Below, piece by piece: positions 33,330-43,978 of a stretch of DNA of 64,000 nt. The notes below the pieces were generated by a model that did not search any database, had not been told where the DNA came from, and saw nothing but the letters and a program-made list of their open reading frames with translations. Position 1 is the first letter of the stretch. Each line of letters starts with the position of its first letter. Made by a program: the position numbers and the translations under genes. The DNA is from Pollenia angustigena (Eukaryota > Arthropoda > Insecta > Diptera > Polleniidae), in contig OV884056.1 in assembly GCA_930367215.1 (NCBI GenBank), forward strand, positions 54,188,308 through 54,252,307, in the 5' to 3' direction.

Positions 33330-34482
33330 AGGTGCGTTTGAGTAATTTTACAGTAAAATGCAGTAGTTGAGTAAACTGAAAAATTTGCTCTCACAAAAAG
33401 CTGTTGTCTAAAAAGTACGCGAACGCAAAATTTGCAAAAATTTGTAAAATAAAGGCAACAGCTGACGGCAAATAATTGAAGTGTTGAAAAATATTGACAC
33501 TTTTGACTACTTAACTCGTTTTCTTATCGGTACTCGATTAAATACTGTTTATAACACGAACATTTTTGGAAAATACAAACAAACTATTTTATGTAATCTT
33601 TCATATTTGCTTGCTTTTTATTTTATTTGATTTTACTAATTTGTAGCGGGTTAAATTATTTAAAAGAACATGAATACTTTGTTTGCTATTGATAACTTAA
33701 GTACCCGAATACTTCACACTTTTACACCTCTAAAAAATTAACATCACAAAAAAAATTTCAAAAGTTTGCATTAAGCTAAATAAATGCGAACGCAAAATTT
33801 GCAAAAATTTGTAAAATAAAGGCAACAGCTGACGGCAAATAATTGAAGTGTTGAAAAATATTGACACTTTTGACTACTTAACTCGTTTTCTTATCGGTAC
33901 TCGATTAAATACTGTTTATAACACGAACATTTTTGGAAAATACAAACAAACTATTTTATGTAATCTTTCATATTTGCTTGCTTTTTATTTTATTTGATTT
34001 TACTAATTTGTAGCGGGTTAAATTATTTAAAAGAACATGAATACTTTGTTTGCTATTGATAACTTAAGTACCCGAATACTTCACACTTTTACACCTCTAA
34101 AAAATTAACATCACAAAAAAAATTTCAAAAGTTTGCATTAAGCTAAATAAATGCATCACAAACAAGTTTAATTAATAATTAATTATTCACTTTTTGTTTA
34201 GGTTAATTTTTTATTTCAACTTTTCTTTTATTTAACAATTTTTTCACAATTTGTATGCTTTTTATTGGTTACTTTTGTTTGTTTACCTTTTGAAACATAT
34301 GTTTTTTTGATTAACTAAATTTTACTGCAAAAATTTATGCAGTATACTCAGACAAGAACTGTCACTTTTCGCTCTCAATTTATGTTCTCATTTACTGAAT
34401 TTTGTGTACTCGAACGCAATTTCGTAAAATGCAGTAAAGTTTAGTAAAAAATAGTAAAAACTTTTGTGTTCTCGAACGCAAC
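33330..34482. mobile_element. Foldback element containing a 367-bp exact tandem duplication
   Basis: The outer ends are inverted (GGTGCGTTTGAGTAATTTTA at the left; AACTTTTGTGTTCTCGAACG-CAACT at the right) and both sides carry CAGTAAA/TTTACTGCA motifs. Inside, 33421-33787 is repeated at 33788-34154 with no difference that I can see. The duplicated block has no coding potential. Confidence 0.65.
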
Positions 34483-35766
34483 TAATGCAACAATAGAAAA
34501 AACAAAACGCGTTTTATTTGTGTATACAAATGGTAAAAATGTCAAAAAGTTGTCAGCTGTCAAGAAAAATGTGTTTTGTATTTATTTTGTGAAATGAAAA
34601 ATTTTCAATCGAAATTTTGGTAAAATAAGTTTTTTCGAAAAAAAAAGTGCTTAGAACTAACTGGGCGATAAAGGAAATGGAAAAGAAAGGACAATGGGAA
34701 GATTTTTTCTATATTTTATGTACCTATAGAAGCAATATAAATAAAATACATTTTTACATTTTGCAAAATACTACCAGTATTTGCCGTTTGTTTTAAAATT
34801 TTATGAAAAAATATAAAAATAAATAAAAAACTTAAATGCGGACAGAATAGAGAACATTTATCGTCTCCAACTCAGTGATGATATACCAGCGCCAATGTAT
34901 TTATTATTTGATGCCGAAAGTGCCATGTTCAAAGCATGTTACAAACTTTATTTAGAATGAACGGATTAATAAACAAAATCAAATTTGGAGATAATCATTT
35001 GAGCAGCACACTGAAGACTGCTTACTTTTCTCCACCGCCTGCATATGGGTGTGAAGAAAACAACGGAAATGCTTAACCAGATATAAAAGAAGTATTCCCT
35101 TGGTCAACATGTTTGTCTTTGGAAATTTCTCTTCTGTTATTGAAATAAAAATGTTGACACTGATGTTGTTCTTTTCATTTTCTTCATCACTGGGGAGGAG
35201 ACGATAAATGTTCTTCATTGTGTCCCCCATTTAGTTTTTTATATATTACTTATATTTTTTTTATTTTTGTTCACAATTTTTGTCACTATCATTAAATTTT
35301 TTTTTCTATTTTCACAATAAGAAAAATAATTTTTTTAAATCAAATATCAATTTTCAAATAAACACAATGACGTTCAAAAATGTAAACAACTTTTGACATT
35401 TTGCCCATTTATGCCTATGTATTATTATTAAGAACACAACTCTGCAAAAAATCAGCAGGCGTTTCGAGCAGACCTACTAATTGGGCCATGTGTATAATCA
35501 CACTCAAGAAAAAAATTAACAGAGTTTTTAATTCTTTTTATAAGAACACATTAATATTTTTAAACGTCCAAACTGGGTAATTTGTTTTATAACTGTTACC
35601 AGGGTGTTAGTGGAATTAGTGATCAGACTAAAAATTATTGCAAAAGAAAAATTAATAAAAGTGCTGTAAAATTATAAAAGCCGAATCCATATACGTATAT
35701 ATTACAAAATTTATAATAAGTGACTATCAGCTTCTCCCTTATAGGACTGTTAGAAATTTAAAAATT
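34483..35766. other. Spacer left of the LOA/I-group LINE
   Basis: AT-rich. About 34850-35240 has somewhat higher GC and an inverted echo of one phrase (AACATTTATCGTCTCC at 34853 and GGAGACGATAAATGTTCTTC at 35197), so this is probably a decayed foldback element. The minus frame 34979-35230 lies inside it and I do not recognise it. Confidence 0.4.
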
Positions 35767-35767
35767 T

Positions 35768-37203
35768 TGCAGCCTACCCCATTGTACTTCCAAACGCTGA
35801 AATTTTCTAAGAATAAATGGGTAGTTGGATTAAGGATCACGGGGTATACCTTGTTCGTATCCCGCTCTGAAGAGAAGGTACGGACTTGTATACTGGCGAG
35901 AACTGAACATAAATTTATGATTTCTCATTCTTTCAGTAATGGAGACCTCACGGTTGTGACAGGAGAAGCCAAGGACAAAACGGTCCTGGCACTAGCATCG
36001 GCATACTTGCCATATGAAGCTGCCGATCCACCTGGTGAAAAAGTGCGAGAGTTGGTGGAGCACTCGGGCAGAAGCGGCTTGAGGCTGGTACTGGGATGTG
36101 ACGCCAATGCACACCATTCCCAATGGGGTAGTGCCGACATCAACAAAAGAGGTGAGTCTATGTTTGATTTTATTATGGCCAGCAATCTTTTTATCTGTAA
36201 CAGGGGGAATAAGCCAACGTTCAGAACTAAGAATAGAGAGGCAGTGATAGATATAACATTGACGAGCTGTAGGCAATTAGTAGAGGACTGGAGGGTGGCT
36301 TTGGATTTTTCCTTCTCTGACCATAGTCGTCTGTCCTTTAGTCTAAAGTTTGAGAGGTCGAAAAGGTGTCCATATAGGAATCCGAGAAGGACGGATTGGG
36401 ACTCGTTTTCGGGACTAGTGCAACGGAACCTTAGGGTTACACGGAACTGGGGGTCGACTCCGGCCGGTGTGGAGCAACTGGTAAACACCTTCACGGGGGT
36501 TTTGACCAGTAGCTATGAGCGATCCTGTCCGTTAAATTTTCCGGGCAGGCGTACACAGCCAAGATGGTGGACAGACGAGTTGAAAACTCAAAGGTCCATC
36601 GTCAGAAGGCTGTTCAATAGGGCGAAGTATACGCGCAGGGATGAAGATTGGAGTAACTTCAGGTTGAGTTACGGGAGGTATAAGGGAGATATTATAAGGT
36701 CGAAAAGGGACTCGTGGATTAAGTTTAGCGAGTCAGTTGAATCCGTGAATGAGATGTCTAGGTTCAGAAGAATTTTATCTAAGGACCCTGTAGTCCCTGG
36801 ATTTATTCAGAGATCGGACGGCTCATGGGCGGAATCTGGCTCTGAATCTCTCTGTCTAGTTATGGAGACTCACTTTCCGGGGTGTGTGGATCCTGGGTCG
36901 GGAGAACAGGCTGTATGTGGTGACCCCTTCTCTGGTTCGGGCTCAGGCGGTGAGGAAAGGGAGACGGTGGGGGATATGATTACCTTGGATAAGGTAACAT
37001 GGGCGGTAAATACCTTTGGGTCCTACAAATCGGCGGGCCAGATGGTATATTTTCGGCGATGTTACAGAATATCGGGGAATCATCACTACTGTTGTTGGTG
37101 GAACTGTTTAGGATATGTGTGCTGAACGGGTACATTCCTAGGAGGTGGAGGGAGGTTAGGGTAGTTTTTATTCCCAAGGCGGGTAGAACCAGTCACTCTA
37201 AAC
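35768..37203 (+). pseudogene. LINE endonuclease domain and start of reverse transcriptase
   Basis: The frame 35767-37125 carries an exonuclease-endonuclease-phosphatase fold: LVLGCDANAHHSQWGS (catalytic D and N in GCDANAHH), then FICNRGNKPTF and FSFSDHSRLSF (the C-terminal SDH motif). The N-terminal strands are missing, so the copy is 5'-truncated. After the linker the RT begins. A single missing base near 37039 moves the reading frame so that the SAGPDGI motif continues in the frame of 36999-37262, up to VRVVFIPKAGR, where the hAT MITE cuts it. Confidence 0.85.
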
Positions 37204-37376
37204 CAGAGTCCGCCAAACACATACATTTACATTTCTTGTTTCTCTTGGTTGTTTATTTTTGAGCGTAATTGTTTTTGTTTGTTCAGTGTTTTCGAGTAAA
37301 AATACAAATTATTTTCTCATGCTCTCTTTATTTGTGTGAGAGCATTCGCACATGTGCGGTGTTTTGCAGATCTCTG
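37204..37376. mobile_element. 173-bp hAT MITE inside the LINE reverse transcriptase
   Basis: The 8-bp duplication CTCTAAAC flanks it at 37196-37203 and 37377-37384. Imperfect inverted ends: CAGAGTCCGCCAAACAC on the left and, read in reverse, CAGAGATCTGCAAAACAC from the right. Insertion plus duplication adds 181 nt, which is exactly the +1 frame change between the RT halves; without it the RT reads through as ...SHSKPKDFRP. Ends, size and duplication all fit hAT. Confidence 0.88.
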
Positions 37377-37384
37377 CTCTAAAC

Positions 37385-38811
37385 CCAAGGATTTTAGACC
37401 AATCAGCTTGTCGTCTTTTCTCTTGAAGACGTTGGAAAGACTGATTGATCTACATCTGAGGACGAAGATTGACGCCGGCATCATCAGCGGCGCTCAACAC
37501 GCCTACCTTAAAGGTAGATCTGTTGAGAGTTCGTTGCATGATGTGGTTGGTTATGTGGAGCGGGGTTTGCGAACCAGGAAATACACCCTGGCGGCATTCC
37601 TGGACATAGAGGGCGCCTTTAACAATTTGAGGATAGAGGCTATAGGGCAGGCACTGGTTGACCTGAGGGTTCCGTCGTTCTTGGTCGAATGGATAACTAT
37701 GATGCTTAGCAGCAGAGTTATTCACTCGGACTGGGGAAACGAACGCTTAAGGAAATCGGTGACTAGGGGGACCCCACAGGGGGGAGTTCTCTCTCCCTTA
37801 TTGTGGCTCTTGGCCGTCAATGTCGTTCTGAGACGTTTTGACAGAATGGGTCAGAAGGTCGTGGCCTACGCGGATGATGTGGTGATATTGGTGTCGGGCA
37901 AGTTTCTGCCGACAATTAGCGACATCATGCAAGGGGCGCTGGGCGAACTGGCGGCATGGGCAAGTGATAAGGGACTGGGAGTTAATCCGGAGAAGACGGA
38001 GTTGGTTCTTTTCACTAGGAGGTACAAGGTGGAGGAGTTTAGACTGCCGGTACTGGGAGGAGTGGAGCTTGGACTATCTGATAGTGCTAAGTATCTGGGG
38101 GTTTTTCTGGACAGCAAGCTGTCATTGGGTATGAATACTCAGGACAGACTCAAAAGGGGTCTCAATGCCTACTATGCTTGCAGATCATCGATAGGTAGGA
38201 GCTGGGGACTCCGGCCGTCAGTGGTGGGATGGCTGTACACTTCGGTGGTTAGACCCATTCTTACGTATGGATGTTGTGTTTGGTGGGAGTCATTGAGATT
38301 GTTTGGTGGATTTGCTATTTTCACTGATGGCTCGAAGATGAGGGGCACGGGTGCAGGGGTCTTCATTGAGGATCTGAACATAAGAAGGTCATATAGGCTC
38401 CCTGACGACTGCAGTGTTTTTCAGGCGGAGGTTCTGGGGGTCTGGAGGGCCGTGGAACTGATAAGGGACAACATTGATAGGGGCTCGGAGGTCACTATAT
38501 ATGTGGACAGCCAGGCGGCTCTTATGGCCGTAAGGGGCTATGTGAACGCTAGGCTGGTTGATGATTGTAGGAGGGCTCTGAGGGGAGCCTTAGGGGAGTA
38601 TTTGCTAAGGTTGTGCTGGGTGCCGGGTCATTGCGACATAGGCGGCAATGAAGTTGCTGATGAGTTGGCAAGACAGGGCTCAGAGATGGAGGATCCTGAC
38701 TGTGTGGAGGCGGTTAGGACTCCATTGGGCTTCTATTTTGATAGAATTAAGGAGTGGACACTGGGCGTGACTTTCTGTGCCACTGTTCCAGGTTGCAGGG
38801 TAGCAGGCTGA
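37385..38811 (+). pseudogene. LINE reverse transcriptase and RNase H
   Basis: After the MITE the frame reads KDFRPISLSSFLLKTLERLID, then the palm motifs: LDIEGAFNNL (first Asp), GTPQGGVLSPLLW and VVAYADDVVILV (the YADD catalytic site), then a thumb ending YGCCVWWESL. RNase H follows at once with FTDGSKMRGTGAGVF (first Asp), a QAEVLGVWRA helix, IYVDSQAAL and WVPGHCDIGGNEVADELAR. The usual 100-200 residues between thumb and RNase H are absent without loss of frame. The end is frameshifted near 38757; the tail of the domain continues in the 38754-38939 frame. Confidence 0.87.
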
Positions 38812-39149
38812 GGTGGCTGGGCAGTAGATTCCTGGGCGAATTTGGGGATGTTTCGAGTTGCGGACTCGAGAATCTGATAGGATTCGTAATGGGGATGGCC
38901 TGGCTGCGCGAGGGGAGACCGGGTGCTAACCGCACGTAGGGCGGGTTGGTCATTGACCTTCTTTTTCCCTCTTTTCTTTCCTTTCTTTTCTACCTATCTT
39001 TTGGATCTGTCTTATGCTTTCGCTGCTTCTTTCACCTACTTTCCACCTTCATGGCTATCTCTAATTAAGGCGTCACAATGGACCATATTGGTCTCTGGGT
39101 GAAGGTGTGAAGGAGACTTCACACCTGCCTTTCTACCTACCTACCTACC

Positions 39150-39879
39150 AAAATAGCAACATCCGCAGGTCCTCAGATTTTTGTTTCCATCAGACTGTCA
39201 TCATTATTATGATAGAATCCTTATGAGTTATAATATCTAGGTATGTATTTCCTTTTTAATAAATTTAAATAAAGTCGAACATCCCTATAATGAATCTGTA
39301 TGGTACCATAAAAGTTCTTCATTATAATATAAAAAGTAGATAATACAAAAGAAATATTTTTAATCCAAATTTTAATAATAATTTAATAAAAAATTAAATT
39401 TGATGAACTTAAGCCTGATTAAAAATAGTAAAATTTGGATTAAAAACCCATAAATAGTTCGACAAAAATAACCACAATACTAATTATTCAAAAGAAATGT
39501 TTTTATTAGTTTTTTTTAAATAATCTGTTTTTTTTTTATTAGGATTGCATTCTTCCATGTAACCCTTCATCAATATCCTGAAAAAGACTGTTATTCTTAA
39601 TTTTTGGAATAATTTCCTGTTTTGTTTTTTTATAAAAAATCATTTTAAGAAGATCAAAATACTTTTTAATTAGAATGAAAAATATGGCTTTTTAAAATCA
39701 ATTCGTAGCTAAATTAAATGAAGTTACATTTTCTAGTTTAAACCACTACTTATTAGTAGTAAAATCATTAAAAAAAATTATCATATATATACATACATAT
39801 ATCCTATTTTTCCGGTAATTTAACACAAATATTTAATTATTTAATATTTTAAATGTTTGCTTCACTTAATACTAATCAG
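39150..39879. other. AT-rich spacer
   Basis: No gene or clear repeat. A short inverted phrase (ATCCAAATTTTAATAATAAT at 39363 versus AAATTTGGATTAAAAA at 39431) is present. Confidence 0.35.
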
Positions 39880-40013
39880 CCTTATTCCGGTTGTCGTTGT
39901 CGTAATCGATCAAGTCATTTTCTGTAAGAGATTAAAGTAACACACAGCCAGTGTTCTTTAATCTTTTACAAAAAACGACTTGAGCGATTACGACAACGAC
40001 AACTGGAATAAGG
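39880..40013. mobile_element. Hairpin MITE 'CCTTATTCCGGTTGTCG'
   Basis: 134-bp palindrome with arms CCTTATTCCGGTTGTCGTTG / CAACGACAACTGGAATAAGG and an inner AGATTAAAG / CTTTAATCT pair. It is related to 17400-17533 and to a decayed copy at about 46718-46808, which keeps CGACAACCGCAATAAGG. Confidence 0.78.
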
Positions 40014-40689
40014 TTGAATATACTTTCGTTGATGATACGTCTTTTTGTTTCTGAAAATTACAAATTTATAAAACGTAACACAGACAGCTTAAAAAATAAT
40101 AATAAATTTAATGTTTTTTCCTTAAAAATATATCTGTTATCGCATTTTTAGCTGAAATATTTAAAATTGCTTATAAATCTCATAAACATTTTACAAAGTT
40201 TTCTGCTTTGCATGTAAAATTATGAAATGTGATGTTACATTATTCTGCATTTAAGATGACAGACGATATGTGCAGTTCTTTTAATTTTTTTTCAATAATG
40301 TTTTCTTACAAAAAATCCAACAGACACTTTGGCTGTTTGCCTATACCAAAAATATTTTACACAAACAAATACACACAGTCATTTCGAGCTGTGGTCATGC
40401 AAACTGACAAGCAACAACAACACTACTAGTGAGGATCGTTTCTAAAATTTTTTTTTCCTCATTCTTCATGACTGAAGAAGGGCAAAATTGGATTTTTCCT
40501 CAAAAACATGAATGAATTTGGCGAAATATTAACAATTCATTTATGACTGTGAAAAAAGTTACATATTTTACATTTTTCATTTATGAAAAAAATTCAAGAA
40601 TGGTTGAATATGAGCGATCACATTTGAATTTCTCTGAACTCTGCTTTTGATACAAAATAATTTTGGCTACTTTTTCGCTTTTGGTTAAT
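40014..40689. other. AT-rich spacer
   Basis: No gene. The block AACAACAACA...ACT(A)...GAAGAAGGCAAAA...TTTTTCCTCA at about 40410-40505 resembles 27005-27065 within the 980-bp hAT-like element, so a related fragment may be present. Confidence 0.35.
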
Positions 40690-40995
40690 TTACACTAGGT
40701 GTGATCCCGTACTCAACTTTGGGAGCCCGCGGGATCCCAATCTTACCGAAAACTGTTCCTGTACTCAAAGTTTGGTAAAGTGAGAGAGCTTTTAAGAAAA
40801 AAATATTCTTCTTCTCGCACGAAGTAGCCCGTATTTTTTCTTTTTTTTTCTTTGTTTTGATTTTTTTTTTGAGAGCTAGTTCAGATAAACTAACGATAAA
40901 TGTTGTCAAAATTGGAGATGATAGTACATTTTTCCTGTTTCGCAGCCTGTTTCAAAATGAAACGACCTGTTTCGCTCACAAAATTTTGTATGGGG

Positions 40996-41206
40996 CAAGG
41001 CGAATTTATAACAGGTAAGTGCAACTCTTCAACTACAAAACAAGGCGAATTAACTCCATGTATTTTGTTTTTGCAATTTTCTGACTTGTCAAATTGCAGT
41101 ATAGAAACAAAACAATATTTTGACGTTTCACCATTTTTTTAATTCGCCGTGGATACAGCTGATGAACGGCTGACGAGTTGAGCTTACCTGGAGTTAATTC
41201 ACCTTG
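40996..41206. mobile_element. MITE 'CAAGGCGAATTTATAACAGG', copy A
   Basis: Runs from GCAAGGCGAATTTATAACAG through GTAAGTGCAACTCTTCAACT and ends GAGTTAATTCACCTTG; the ends are inverted. Copy B at about 41545-41746 differs mainly by lacking a short GGCGAATTAACT insertion near 41040 (its equivalent is AAAGCCCC). The frames at 40900 and 41033 are in this repeat. Confidence 0.7.
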
Positions 41207-42194
41207 GTATGGGGAAACAAGTAGTTTCAATCATGTTTGGGGCGCGAAACAGGAATAAGAGAGCGAAACACGAATATTGCTGTCCGTGTGAACATGGTAT
41301 TAATCTTACATGAAGCGTTTACATCAAGGCGAATTAACTACAGGTGGTGTCGAAACGGCATCTGATTTTGACAGTTCGAGCTCATTTGTTTTGATTTGTT
41401 AGTGTTTAGCTAATAATTGTTGACATTTCGAGCTAATGGCGCTAACAATGCAATGTAAAAAACCCTATGTTGTTTCTGTTGTTTTTGGATTGTTATAGTT
41501 CCGACAACACCTGTAGTTGAATTCGCCTTGCGTTTACATATGACACAAGGCGAATTTATAACAGGTAAGTGCAACTCTACAACTACAAAAAGCCCCATGT
41601 ATTTTGTTTTTGCAATTTTCTGGCTTGTTGTAAAATTTCAGTATAGAAATAAAACAATATTTTGACGTTTCACCATTTTTTTAATTCGCCGTGGATACAG
41701 CTGATGAACCGCTGACGAGTTGAGCTTACCTGGAGTTAATTCGCCTTGATATGACATATTAGAAGTCAGACAGAGATGAATACTTTTATGTAAACTAAAG
41801 TAAGAAAGAGATGAAAAAATGTCCAGTACAGATAGTCATGTACTACACACTCTACCATTTTGACCCCTCGCTATCAAACTTCGCCTGTCCGGCAAGAAAT
41901 GTTTCTAGTGTAAATTGGGACTTTGGGCTGAGTGGGAAAATTGTTAAACAATCAGCTGTGACAAAAAAATAAACAAAAAAAAAAAAACTACAAGCAAGTA
42001 TTACCAAAAGAAATAAAATAAAAATATTAATGAAATAAACAAAATAAAATGTTAAACAATGAAAGTACATGCTTACATTTTACATGCTAATGCGTTATTT
42101 ATGTATTTTTTAAACGTTTTCATTGTAACGTTTGCTTTTGGGGTAGAAATTTGGTTTTTATTGTTCCCGTACTTTTGTACATTTTTGTCTATTA

Positions 42195-42338
42195 GTCTAG
42201 GTTCACACTATGAAAGTTTTCTTTCAGAAAGTCTGAGTTTATGGGTGAGAGAGGAGAGATGAAAAGCATGTTCTCTTCCCCTCTCACCAATAAACTCGGA
42301 CTTTCTGAAAGAAAACTTTCATAGTGTGATCCCAGACT
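42195..42338. mobile_element. Hairpin MITE 'GTCTAGGTTCACACTATGAA'
   Basis: 144-bp palindrome: GTCTAGGTTCACACTATGAA followed by AGTTTTCTTTCAGAAAGTC, mirrored by GACTTTCTGAAAGAAAACTT and ending GTGTGATCCCAGAC. Half a copy is at about 13978-14043. Confidence 0.78.
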
Positions 42339-42405
42339 TAGTGAGAGAAATTCTTGTTTACTCTCATTTTACCGAACTTTACCCAAAAAGTACGGGGTGG
42401 CACTG

Positions 42406-42901
42406 TGTCACAAAAAAATAACCGTTATTGGCGGGTTTTAAAAAGATGTCACAACTTTTATTGCCAGTATGTATTGCTTCAATTTCAAAAAATCGCAATT
42501 GAATTCGCATCGCAATAGAAAGTAGCCCCCCAGTTGAGAACGGCTGGATCGATTTGGACAATTTTTTCTTTCTAATGACCGCCATGGTCCAAATTAGGTT
42601 TTTACGGAAAGAAAATTTTTCCCCGCCTACTTTTTTCGATTTACCTATAATCAGAAAGCGGCTCTATCGATTTGACTAATTTTTCTTTGTTCGTATAAAT
42701 CTGGTTTAAGTTTTCATCAAAAGAAAAATTTGCCACGCCTACGTTTCCGCCCACTTTTCTATTTGTCTTAAATTGGAAAACAGTTGCACCGATTTTGCGA
42801 TGCCTTAAGGAAATCATATCGAACAAATGTTCCGCTGTTGAATCGACAACAAAAATATGCATGAAAGCTGTGAAAGATTAAGCTGAAGGGATTTTTTTCT
42901 A
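42406..42901. other. Repeat fragments left of the Helitron remnant
   Basis: Around 42490-42530 is one end of the GGGGGGCTACT family (GCATCGCAATAG...GTAGCCCCCC). From 42530 on, the sequence has three internal echoes (GATCGATTTGGAC..., CTATCGATTTGAC..., GCACCGATTTTGCG...) of the kind that precede or lie inside dispersed repeats. No gene is supported. Confidence 0.4.
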
Positions 42902-43886
42902 GACGCTCCCGGTGGAACAGGGAAAACTTTTTTAATCGCGTTAATTTTTGCAGAATAATATTGTACTTGCACTCGCATCGTCAGGAATTGCATCTACATT
43001 GTTGGAAGAAGGTCGACCTGCTCATTCAGCACTTAAGTTGCCATTAAATATGCAAACCAATGAAAATCCAACATGCAACATATCAAAAGAACAGTGCGAT
43101 GGCAGGTGGTTTTCGGCAAACACTGCCTGTGATACCACGATCAACGCCCGCCGATGAATTTAATGCATGTTTGAAGTCGTTTGTGGAAACACGTTAGGAA
43201 GCTCAAATTGACTCTGAACATGCGGGTCGAGCTGCAGAACAATTAATCTCGAGACGTATTTTTCAAACAATTGCTGGACATAGGAAACGGCAAAATCCCG
43301 GTGGATATTTCGATTTCTGCCTGTTCGGCGAATCAAAGTCCGAACTCATCCGAACATGCTATATTTGCTGCGAAAAACGTTGATGTCGACGAATTAAATT
43401 TTAAGATTCAAAGTGAAATCGCTGGCGAATTGAAGATGTACAAATCGGTCGATTCCGTTATTTCTCAGAACGATGCCGTCAACGATCCAATGGAATTTTT
43501 AAACTCCCTGGAATTACCCGGATTACCGCCTCATAATCTCCAACTAAAAGTTGGATCGGTAATCATAAATATGTTACGAAATATAAACCAACTACGTCTT
43601 TGTAATGGCTCCCGACTTACGTTAAAAAAACTGATGAAAAACGTCATCGAAGCAACAATGCCTAAAGGAAAGTACAAAGGAGAAAATGTTTCGATTTCTC
43701 GGATCCCAATCCGATTTTAAACGCTAGCAGTCATTGCGTGTTTGCGGCAATAACCTTGAGAATCCATGCTTCTCGCATGGTCAATTATATGTTGCCTGTT
43801 CCCGCGTCGGAAGTCCATTAGCATTATTTGTTTATGCGCCAGACAACCAAACAAAAAATGTCGTATATCACAAAGCATTGCAATGA
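42902..43886 (+). pseudogene. Helitron (RepHel) PIF1-type helicase remnant
   Basis: Pieces of a PIF1-family helicase read in order but in changing frames. 42902 begins APGGTGKTF (Walker A); 42948 onward gives NIVLALASSGIASTLLEEGRPAHSALKLP (motif Ia region); about 43105 gives GGFRQTLPVIPRSTPADE (motif III region); 43271-43720 gives the domain-2 portion with NLQLKVGSVIINMLRNIN and LCNGSRL; about 43736-43886 gives NPCFSHGQLYVACSRVGS (motif VI region) and NVVYHK before a stop. Helitron helicases carry just this set. The Walker B region and parts between are lost, and there are at least four frame breaks. The replication-initiator domain is not present. Confidence 0.82.
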
Positions 43887-43978
43887 ACAAAATTATGATA
43901 TCCTAGCAAAGCAATCGAATAAATTCTACTTTTTTTACTGGTTACCTGAATATTGATCTTGTCAACTTAAATGTAAAT

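Larger units (their letters stand above)
35768..39149 (+). mobile_element. LOA/I-group non-LTR retrotransposon, 5'-truncated and broken
   Basis: Sense-strand LINE with APE endonuclease, reverse transcriptase and RNase H in that order, which places it in the I/LOA group. GC content is far above the surroundings. It starts abruptly within the endonuclease and ends after a pyrimidine-rich 3' UTR in the tandem repeat CTACCTACCTACCTACC. Lesions: a 1-nt frameshift near 37039, a 173-bp hAT MITE at 37204-37376, an in-frame deletion between RT and RNase H near 38297, and a frameshift near 38757. No target duplication is obvious. Confidence 0.88.
40690..42405. repeat. Composite MITE cluster with outer inverted ends
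   Basis: Outer ends GTGATCCCGTACTCAACTTT (about 40700) and AAAGTACGGGGTGGCACTG (ending about 42405) are inverted and extend inward through GGTAAAGTGAGAG / CTCTCATTTTACC. Inside lie two direct copies of a 'CAAGGCGAATTTATAACAGG' element (about 40996-41206 and 41545-41746), a related element between them (about 41333-41531, GGCGAATTAACTACAGGTG ends) and a hairpin (42195-42338). All are non-coding. Confidence 0.6.

Noticed and set aside
33421..34154. CRISPR-like or satellite array
   Set aside because: There are only two 367-bp units, no spacers, and the host is a eukaryote.
35925..36494. Minus-strand ORFs over the LINE (35925-36494, 35992-36276, 37450-37725, 37866-38117)
   Set aside because: They arise from the GC-rich sense coding sequence of the endonuclease/RT and show no motifs.
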